29,873 nt of DNA from NCBI GenBank assembly GCA_937960715.1, contig CALGOO010000181.1, forward strand, positions 1-29,873, given 5' to 3'. Every line of letters begins with the position of its first letter. The first letter of the stretch is position 1. Below the pieces are notes generated by a model. The model was not told where the DNA came from and made no database searches. It worked only from the letters and a program-made list of their open reading frames with translations. This DNA is from an uncultured Candidatus Competibacteraceae bacterium. GTDB taxonomy: Bacteria; Pseudomonadota; Gammaproteobacteria; Competibacterales; Competibacteraceae. Shown here piece after piece: positions 1 through 6,282 of the stretch. The position numbers and the translations under genes were made by a program.

Positions 1-37
1 ATCCCCGCGAACCGTTGAACGACGCGGAACCGCCACG

Positions 38-664
38 ATGAACGACGCCATCCCGTCGCCGGCCGCGCTGGACGACCTGGAAATGCAACTGGAGCAACTG
101 TTGGTTGCCCATCCCCCCGGAATCAGCGAGCACGAGTTATTGAAAATCCTGCGCCGGGAACAGCCGTTGTTCGCCACGTTCGACGCGCGCGAACCGCTCG
201 GCCTGTTTCGGGGTCACTATCTGCTGTTTCACATCTTGTACCGGCTGCGGGACCGGCTGGCGCGCGAGCGGCGCGGTCGCTTGATCATCGATCCGCTGCG
301 CATCGCGCTGGAACCGCCGACCGTCGCCGAACCCGGCGGGAAGAATGCGGCGCTGGCGCCGGACTGGCCCGATCTGGCCGACTGGTATGCGAATTTACAG
401 CGATTGGCGACCGTGACCGCCGCTCAGGTCGGTGAATGGTTGCGCCAATTCCACGCGGCCCGCCGGGCGGGTGAACGACGACAGGTGGCGCTGGCGGTTC
501 TGGAGCTGCGGGATCCGGTGGATGTAGCCGCCATCCGGCGCCAATACCGGCGGCTGGCGATGCGCCACCATCCCGATCGGGGAGGTGACGGTCAGCGGCT
601 GCGCGAGATCCACGCGGCGCTGGCGGCGCTGGCGGGTGGTCGCGTCCGATTTCGTGGAGGCTGA
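38..664 (+). CDS. J-domain protein (DnaJ-related)
   Basis: The protein has 208 aa. Its C-terminal end carries a J-domain core: a basic helix II followed by the diagnostic HPD triplet at residues 178-180 and the start of helix III. The N-terminal 100 residues match the pattern of 'DnaJ-related' proteins, in which a short helical domain precedes a terminal J domain. The known role of J domains is to stimulate ATP hydrolysis by an Hsp70. With two Hsp70-like genes 1.2-5.6 kb downstream, a partnership is plausible but is inference. The ATG at 38 is preceded only by a weak purine run. The gene converges on the pilH-like gene with 22 bp between their ends. Confidence 0.85.
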   Translation: MNDAIPSPAALDDLEMQLEQLLVAHPPGISEHELLKILRREQPLFATFDAREPLGLFRGHYLLFHILYRLRDRLARERRGRLIIDPLRIALEPPTVAEPGGKNAALAPDWPDLADWYANLQRLATVTAAQVGEWLRQFHAARRAGERRQVALAVLELRDPVDVAAIRRQYRRLAMRHHPDRGGDGQRLREIHAALAALAGGRVRFRGG

Positions 665-686
665 GCCGGCACGAATTGGTGACGAT

Positions 687-1052
687 CTATTTGGCCAGGA
701 ATTTTTTGATGGTTTCCATCAGCGTCTCTTCATCCACCGGCTTGGTGACATAGCCCTTGGCACCTTGCCGCGCGCCCCAGATTCGGTCGGTTTCCTGATC
801 CTTGGTCGTGACGATGATAACCGGGATATGGCTGGTGGAGGGGTTCTTAGTAATTTGCCGGGTGGCCTGAAAGCCGTTGATGTTGGGCATGACCACGTCC
901 ATGAGGATGAGATCCGGCAGTTCCGCCTTGGCGACTTCGACACCCTCGACGCCATCTTTGGCGGTCAGGATTTCATGTCCATGTTTCTTGACGATTTTAG
1001 TGAGACTCAAGGTCTGGGTCGGCGAATCGTCGACGATTAATATACGGGCCAT
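687..1052 (-). CDS. pilH: single-domain response regulator, PilH-like
   Basis: The 121-aa protein is a bare CheY-like receiver with no output domain. The acidic pair is D8/D9, the phospho-acceptor is D52 in the LMDVVMP motif, the switch Thr is T82 or T83, and the conserved Lys is K104 in a TKP motif. The sequence resembles PilH, which with PilG transmits Chp chemosensory signals to type IV pilus motors. The usual neighbours (pilG, pilI, pilJ) are not in the window, so the symbol rests on sequence resemblance only. An AGGAG lies 8 nt before the ATG. It reads away from the DUF2760/Hsp70 genes. Confidence 0.8.
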   Translation of the reverse strand: MARILIVDDSPTQTLSLTKIVKKHGHEILTAKDGVEGVEVAKAELPDLILMDVVMPNINGFQATRQITKNPSTSHIPVIIVTTKDQETDRIWGARQGAKGYVTKPVDEETLMETIKKFLAK

Positions 1053-1291
1053 GTTGCCACTCCTAAGGGGGGCTCGCGCCTACCTCGCGCGCGGGTTGAA
1101 GGCGGTCGCGGAGCCGGGGTCATCCGCGTCGCCGTCTGGATCAATCGGGCCGACCGGGCCGGTCTTCGCCAATTGCACATGATAAGGCAAATTCAGCCTC
1201 GTCGGGGATGGTTTTCTTGTCGTCGGCGCGGCGCGGGCGCATGGTAGGATAATTGGTTTCATCGGTTTGAGTTACTGGAGTTGGATTGGTC
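1053..1291. other. divergent intergenic region, no gene seen
   Basis: These 239 bp separate the pilH-like gene (minus) from the DUF2760 gene (plus) and must hold both promoters. I see no convincing promoter pair. A 50-codon minus-strand frame starting at 1293 lacks a plausible ribosome site and looks like no known protein, so it is not called. Confidence 0.5.
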
Positions 1292-1846
1292 ATGAGCGAT
1301 TCACATCCGAGCTTCTTCACCCGCCTGATCCTGGCGCTGCGCGCGTTCGGGCGGATTTTGGGCGACGCCGCATTCGCGGCCGAGGTGTCGCGGCTGGAGC
1401 GGGGCGAGCGGGCCGGGCCGGCCACCCCGACGGTCGTCGAGCCGCCTCGGCCGTCGTTGCGGGAAACGCCGCCAGACTCGGCCTTGCAACTGCTGGCGCT
1501 GTTGCAGCGAGAGGGGCGGTTCGTGGACTTTCTGGAAGAGAATGTCAGCGCCTATTCCGACGCCGAGATCGGCGGTGCTGCGCGGGTGGTGCATGAAGGC
1601 TGTCAAAAGGTGCTGCGCGAGTATCTGTCCATCGAGCCGGCGCGGACCGAGGTCGAGGGCGCGCGGCTGACGCTGGCGGCCGGCTTCGACGCCGCGGCGG
1701 TGCGGCTGACCGGCAACGTGGTCGGTCAGCCGCCGTTCACCGGCACGCTGACCCACCGGGGCTGGCGGGTGATCGAGATCCGCTTGCCCAGGCTGGCGGA
1801 GGGTCATGATGTCCGGGTGCTGGCCCCGGCGGAGGTGGAGCTATGA
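1292..1846 (+). CDS. DUF2760 family protein
   Basis: The protein has 184 aa. The middle and C-terminal part (QLLALLQREGRFVDFL, then VHEGCQKVLREY) is characteristic of the DUF2760 family, which commonly sits directly before a YegD/DnaK-type Hsp70 gene. No biochemical role is known. I chose the ATG at 1292 because a GGAG lies about 11 nt upstream; an in-frame TTG at 1286 is less likely. There is no signal peptide or membrane segment. Its last codons overlap the next gene (ATGA), so translation is probably coupled to the Hsp70. It is likely an accessory factor of the Hsp70 system by context. Confidence 0.8.
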   Translation: MSDSHPSFFTRLILALRAFGRILGDAAFAAEVSRLERGERAGPATPTVVEPPRPSLRETPPDSALQLLALLQREGRFVDFLEENVSAYSDAEIGGAARVVHEGCQKVLREYLSIEPARTEVEGARLTLAAGFDAAAVRLTGNVVGQPPFTGTLTHRGWRVIEIRLPRLAEGHDVRVLAPAEVEL

Positions 1847-3684
1847 GCGAGGCCCGTTACGCTGTCGGCATCGATCTGGGCACCACGCATTGCGTCATGG
1901 CGGCGGTGGACCTGGCAGCCAGCGACCGCGACGACGTGGCCGAGGGAATCGAGGCCATTCCGCAGTTGACCGCGCCGGGTTCGGTCGAGGACCGGACGAT
2001 GCTGCCCTCGTTCCTGTACCTGCCGCATCCCGACGAATTGAAGCCCGCCGACCGCGTCCTGCCCTGGGGCGAGCCGCCGCCGTTCGTGGTCGGCGAACTG
2101 GCCCGCGCTCTGGGCGGTCGCACCCCGATCCGGCTGGTGGCCAGCGCCAAGAGCTGGTTGTGCCACCCCGGCGTGGACCGGCGGGCGGCGATCCTGCCGG
2201 TGGAGGCGCCGGAAGAAGTGGCGCGGGTCTCACCCCTGCAAGCCACGGTCCGCTATCTGACCCATCTGCGCGCCGCCTGGGATCACCAACACCCCGACGC
2301 GCCGCTGACCGACCAGGAGGTGGTGCTCACCGTGCCGGCCTCCTTCGACCCGGCCGCCCGCGAACTGACCGCCGAGGCGGCGGCGACGGCGGGCCTGACC
2401 CATCTGGTGCTGCTGGAGGAACCGCAGGCGGCGCTGTATCACTGGATTCTGGCCAGCCGGGGCGAGTGGCGCAAGCAGGTCCAGGTCGGCGACATCATCC
2501 TGGTGATCGACCTCGGCGGCGGCACCGCCGACTTCTCGCTGATCGCCGTGACCGAGCGTGACGGCTCGCTGGACTTGGTGCGGGTGGCGGTGGGCGACCA
2601 TATCCTGCTCGGCGGCGACAACATGGATCTGGCGCTGGCCCACGCGGTTCGCGCCAAGCTGGCCGCGCAGGGAACCAACCTCGATCCCTGGCAGGTGCAG
2701 GCGCTCACCCATGGGTGCCGCGCCGCCAAGGAAACCCTGCTGGGCGACGCCAGGGCCGAGGCCGTGCCGGTGGTGGTGCCGAGCCGAGGCTCCAAGCTGA
2801 TCGGCGGCACCCTGCGCACCGAACTGACCCGCGCGGAAGTGACCCAAAATCTGGTCGAGGGTTTCTTTCCGGTGGTGGAGGCGGCGGCGCGGCCCGCCAG
2901 TCGAGCGCGGGCGGCCTTGACCAAGATCGGCTTGCCCTACGCCCAGGACGCGGCGATGCCCCGCCATCTGGCGGCGTTCCTGGCCCGGCAGGTGAACGCG
3001 ACTCGCGATCTGGCCGGTTTCGAGGACCGGTTGCCGGAGGAAGCCACCTTTCTGCATCCGACCGCCGTGCTGTTCAACGGCGGGGTGTTCAAGGCCCAGC
3101 CGTTGCTGGCGCGGACCCTGGAGGTGCTGAACGGCTGGCTGGACGCCGAGGGCGCGCCGCCGGCCCGGCTGCTGGAAGGCGCCGATCTCGATCTGGCGGT
3201 GGCGCGCGGCGCGGCCTATTACGGCTACGTGCGGCGCGGGCGCGGGGTACGGATTCGCGGCGGCACGGCCAAGTCGTTCTATGTCGGGGTCGAAAGCGCC
3301 ATGCCGGCGGTGCCGGGCATGGAACCGCCGATCGAGGCGCTGTGCATCGCCCCGTTCGGGATGGAGGAAGGAACGCAGGCCGAATTGCCGCCGCAGGAAG
3401 TGGGGTTGGTGGTCGGCGAGCCGGTGCGATTCCGCTTCTTCGGCTCCTCGGTGCGCCGAACCGATCACGTCGGAGAGGTGCTGGAGCAATGGGCGCCGGA
3501 CGAGATCGAGGAATTGGAGGAAATCGAGGCGACCCTGCCCGCCCAGGACCGGCAACCGGGCGAGGTGGTGCCGGTGCGGCTGCGGGCGGCGGTCACCGAG
3601 GTCGGCACCCTGCGGCTGGAAGCGGTGCCGCGCGCCGGCGCGGAAAGCTGGAAGGTCGAGTTCGACGTGCGCGGGGAGGGGTGA
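1843..3684 (+). CDS. Hsp70-like protein (YegD/DnaK type)
   Basis: The 613-aa protein has an Hsp70 actin-like ATPase domain. Phosphate loop 1 is GIDLGTTH near residue 9, phosphate loop 2 is IDLGGGTADFSL near residue 223, followed by a GGDNMD motif. The C-terminal 200 residues replace the usual DnaK substrate-binding domain and lid with a shorter beta-rich region. The start ATG overlaps the stop of the DUF2760 gene. The stop codon is at the edge of the inserted restriction-modification operon: the coding text ends R-G-E-G, while the same 12 bases recur at 6263-6274 followed by GTT TAA. The original protein therefore probably ended R-G-E-V. Confidence 0.88.
   Translation: MSEARYAVGIDLGTTHCVMAAVDLAASDRDDVAEGIEAIPQLTAPGSVEDRTMLPSFLYLPHPDELKPADRVLPWGEPPPFVVGELARALGGRTPIRLVASAKSWLCHPGVDRRAAILPVEAPEEVARVSPLQATVRYLTHLRAAWDHQHPDAPLTDQEVVLTVPASFDPAARELTAEAAATAGLTHLVLLEEPQAALYHWILASRGEWRKQVQVGDIILVIDLGGGTADFSLIAVTERDGSLDLVRVAVGDHILLGGDNMDLALAHAVRAKLAAQGTNLDPWQVQALTHGCRAAKETLLGDARAEAVPVVVPSRGSKLIGGTLRTELTRAEVTQNLVEGFFPVVEAAARPASRARAALTKIGLPYAQDAAMPRHLAAFLARQVNATRDLAGFEDRLPEEATFLHPTAVLFNGGVFKAQPLLARTLEVLNGWLDAEGAPPARLLEGADLDLAVARGAAYYGYVRRGRGVRIRGGTAKSFYVGVESAMPAVPGMEPPIEALCIAPFGMEEGTQAELPPQEVGLVVGEPVRFRFFGSSVRRTDHVGEVLEQWAPDEIEELEEIEATLPAQDRQPGEVVPVRLRAAVTEVGTLRLEAVPRAGAESWKVEFDVRGEG
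3668..3679 (+). repeat. left copy of 12-bp direct repeat bounding the RM operon
   Basis: TGCGCGGGGAGG lies in the last codons of the 613-aa Hsp70 gene. An identical copy is at 6263-6274. The two copies bracket the lower-GC restriction-modification genes exactly, like a target-site duplication. Confidence 0.75.
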
Positions 3685-3767
3685 GTCGAACCGTCAGGGG
3701 ACGCCGGATCACAAATCTCGAAGTGATACTCGGCGATGTTTTGAAACAGGGATTGTCCATCTTGGCG

Positions 3768-3799
3768 GGGAGCGATTTGTGAAGAGCAACATCGCTCCC
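3768..3799 (+). promoter_or_regulatory. strong hairpin in the leader of the methyltransferase gene
   Basis: A perfect 9-bp inverted repeat (GGGAGCGAT at 3768-3776, ATCGCTCCC at 3791-3799) can extend inward by three more pairs. It ends 37 nt before the chosen methyltransferase start. No T-tract follows, so it is not an obvious terminator. It could be an operator or a leader structure that controls modification versus restriction; no separate C-protein gene is present. Confidence 0.45.
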
Positions 3800-3836
3800 T
3801 GTTGAGTATGTGCATGAAAAGCTCATCAGGATCGCT

Positions 3837-5291
3837 ATGATTCCCAATACGGTTGAAACGGCTGTTTCTATTTTTGAAGAAAGCAATGCCTTGGAAAGAA
3901 TCGATGCGCTGGATCAGGAGCTACTGGATCATTTTAATGGAAAGTTCCTGATTGAACCTGCTTTAAACCGTACCTTGGTCAGCTTCCAGGCGAATAAAAC
4001 CAGACCCGTTTATCGTTGGTATAAGTATAAAGAGGCTTTTTCAGCGAATCTAGTTGATTATCTATTTCTTCGTTATGAGATTTTGCAAGGGAAAGTGCTC
4101 GATCCTTTCGCGGGGAGTGGTACATCATTATTTGCCGCCAGTGCGGCTGGACTTGACGCCGACGGTATTGAGCTATTGCCAATAGGACAACAGATTATCA
4201 AGACCAGGCGGATTATGGAACTGGATTTTTTTGCTCAGGATTTTGCGGCGCTGCATCGCTGGTTTTTAACAAAGCCTTGGCGGGAGATAGCGACTGAATA
4301 TGTATTACCCGAATTGAGAATTACTAGGGACGCCTACCCGGATGGCGCTAAAAAATCGATTCAACAATATATTAGTCAATCCAGAAAGGAAAATGAACGA
4401 CTTCAGTTAGTTCTTCAATTTGCCCTGCTTTGCGTTCTGGAGTTGATTAGTTACACCCGCAAGGATGGGCAATATTTGCGCTGGGATTACCGTTCCAACC
4501 GTAGGCAGGGTAAAAAACCCTTTGATAAAGGCGGGATTCTTGAATTTGACCGTGCGATTTGTGAAAAACTCAATGAAATTATTATGGATTGTTCTCCATC
4601 CTGTCGGGGGCAGAGTGACTTGTTTCCGACTCATTCAAAACAGGGAGCGATAAAGCTTTATGAAGGCTCGTGCCTGAATTTTTTACCGACTCTTCCTGAT
4701 AATAGCTATGATGTGATTATTACTTCTCCGCCCTACTGTAATCGTTATGATTATACCCGTACCTATGCTTTGGAACTGGCGCTGTTGGGGGTTGATGAAA
4801 AGGGCATTTCCCGGCTTCGTCAGGAAATGCTGAGCTGCACGGTGGAAAATCGGGCAAAGGATTTGATAGCGATGAATACTGGCTGGCAACAAGTGTTAAG
4901 TATGGTGGATGAACAGAAAAATCTACAGGCAATTCTGCATTACCTGAATAATCTTAAAGCCAAGGGTGAATTGAATAATAGCGGCATTCCAAGAATGGTG
5001 AAAGGCTACTTTTATGAAATGGCCTGCGTCATTGCGGAATGCGCTCGTGTTCTTAAGCCTAACGCATTGATGTTCATGGTTAATGATAATGTTCGTTATG
5101 CAGGAGCCAGTATTTCGGTTGACATGATATTTTCCATTTTTGCAGAGAAGCTTGGGTTTTCTGTTGAACAAATTCTGGTTTTACCAGATGGTAAGGGTAA
5201 TAGCAGCCAACAAATGGGCGAGCATGGACGTGAAGCATTACGCAAGTGTGTTTATGTCTGGAGGAAAAACTCCAAAGGAGATTCAGGATGA
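3837..5291 (+). CDS. N4-cytosine DNA methyltransferase of an AvaI/BsoBI-type RM system
   Basis: The protein has 484 aa. The AdoMet-binding motif I is DPFAGSGTS (residues 89-97) and the catalytic motif IV is TSPPY (296-300). The SPPY form is typical of amino-methyltransferases acting on cytosine N4. The partner endonuclease is AvaI/BsoBI-like, whose published methylases carry N4-cytosine motifs, so the expected target is CYCGRG. The role is to protect host DNA from the downstream nuclease. I prefer the ATG at 3837, with CAGG 6 nt upstream, over the in-frame GTG at 3810. The stop overlaps the endonuclease start (ATGA). GC is clearly lower than in the flanks, indicating transfer. Methylase-before-endonuclease is the AvaI order. 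Confidence 0.87.
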   Translation: MIPNTVETAVSIFEESNALERIDALDQELLDHFNGKFLIEPALNRTLVSFQANKTRPVYRWYKYKEAFSANLVDYLFLRYEILQGKVLDPFAGSGTSLFAASAAGLDADGIELLPIGQQIIKTRRIMELDFFAQDFAALHRWFLTKPWREIATEYVLPELRITRDAYPDGAKKSIQQYISQSRKENERLQLVLQFALLCVLELISYTRKDGQYLRWDYRSNRRQGKKPFDKGGILEFDRAICEKLNEIIMDCSPSCRGQSDLFPTHSKQGAIKLYEGSCLNFLPTLPDNSYDVIITSPPYCNRYDYTRTYALELALLGVDEKGISRLRQEMLSCTVENRAKDLIAMNTGWQQVLSMVDEQKNLQAILHYLNNLKAKGELNNSGIPRMVKGYFYEMACVIAECARVLKPNALMFMVNDNVRYAGASISVDMIFSIFAEKLGFSVEQILVLPDGKGNSSQQMGEHGREALRKCVYVWRKNSKGDSG

Positions 5292-6238
5292 ATTGCTATC
5301 AAAATCATTTAAAATCCAGTGAAGATTTGATTACGGACTATGAGGCGACTCGCGCTGGCTTTGTTGCTCTTGCGCTTGAAAAGAATCGCAGAGCTACTCC
5401 CTATGTGGCTGAAGCAAGAACACTGCAAAGTTTGGCATCCATGGCAAAGTGTCCGACGGACCTCTTCAAACTCGGCGGTATTGAAAATGGTTTATTGACA
5501 GCCGCCGGTTTGTCCGATAAAGCCTTGGCGCACTTGTCCCAGCGAAACAAAGAAGACGCAATAGAAAATCTTATCAGGAAATTTCTCGAACCGGCGGGTG
5601 AAAAGTTTGTCGAAGAACTAGTATTCAGGTTTTTACTAACTCGCGGTGACGCTCTTGGTGGTTCCATGCGTAATATAGGTGGCGCTTTAGCGCAAAGAAA
5701 ACTAACGCGAACTCTCATTTCAACACTAAAAATTGCTGGGAAACCCTATCGCTGGCAGCATGCAAAGGCTAGAAAATGGATAGATATGAATGAAGATGAT
5801 GCTGATATTGAACTATCGCTTCGTGGGTTAAGCTGGCACAACCAGGATTGTTACCGAACCTTGATTTATAACTTGAGGGTCCCGCTGGTAAAAAATAACG
5901 TTGACATCTGCCTTTTCAACCTGCCCCCTGAAGAGGTAGAAAATACCAGGTATGGACAGGCAGAATCTTATATTGCACTAGGAGAACTAAAAGGTGGAAT
6001 AGACCCTGCTGGTGCTGATGAGCACTGGAAAACAGCACGAGCAGCATTGGACCGAATTCGTGATTCGTTTGCTCAACACGACTGCTCGCCTCATTTTTTA
6101 TTTATTGGCGCTGCCATAGAGAAAAAGATGGCGGGAGAAGTTTGGATTCAATTGGAGAATGGATTGTTAAAAAACGCTGCCAATTTAAATCAAGAGAAGC
6201 AAATGGTTTCAATTGCACGATGGCTATGCGACATGTAA
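5288..6238 (+). CDS. type II restriction endonuclease, AvaI/BsoBI family
   Basis: The 316-aa protein has a length close to AvaI and BsoBI. The catalytic set is visible: D206 in NNVDICLF, then E233 and K235 in GELKGG, and H246 in DEHWK. The spacing from E to H (13 residues) equals that of BsoBI E240 to H253. The family cuts CYCGRG after the first C, so this specificity is inferred. The ATG at 5288 overlaps the methylase stop, and GGAG lies 7 nt before it; an upstream ATG at 5246 in the same frame lies inside the methylase gene and is less likely. Translational coupling places nuclease synthesis after methylase synthesis. Catalytic residues and reading frame are intact, so it is probably active. 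Confidence 0.88.
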   Translation: MNCYQNHLKSSEDLITDYEATRAGFVALALEKNRRATPYVAEARTLQSLASMAKCPTDLFKLGGIENGLLTAAGLSDKALAHLSQRNKEDAIENLIRKFLEPAGEKFVEELVFRFLLTRGDALGGSMRNIGGALAQRKLTRTLISTLKIAGKPYRWQHAKARKWIDMNEDDADIELSLRGLSWHNQDCYRTLIYNLRVPLVKNNVDICLFNLPPEEVENTRYGQAESYIALGELKGGIDPAGADEHWKTARAALDRIRDSFAQHDCSPHFLFIGAAIEKKMAGEVWIQLENGLLKNAANLNQEKQMVSIARWLCDM

Positions 6239-6262
6239 TGAAGGATTCTTCTGCTAATGAAT

Positions 6263-6274
6263 TGCGCGGGGAGG
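6263..6274 (+). repeat. right copy of 12-bp direct repeat bounding the RM operon
   Basis: TGCGCGGGGAGG is identical to 3668-3679. It is followed by TTTAA, which would give the upstream Hsp70 gene a Val codon and TAA stop if the RM cassette were removed. It also supplies the GGGGAGG ribosome site of the downstream Hsp70. Confidence 0.75.
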
Positions 6275-6282
6275 TTTAAACC

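Noticed and set aside
1141..1293. 50-codon minus-strand frame between pilH-like and DUF2760 genes
   Set aside because: It overlaps the DUF2760 start, has no ribosome site and no recognisable features.
2230..3555. Long minus-strand open frame of 441 codons
   Set aside because: It is the shadow of the GC-rich Hsp70 gene. His/Gln/Arg-rich text without domains is typical of antisense frames.
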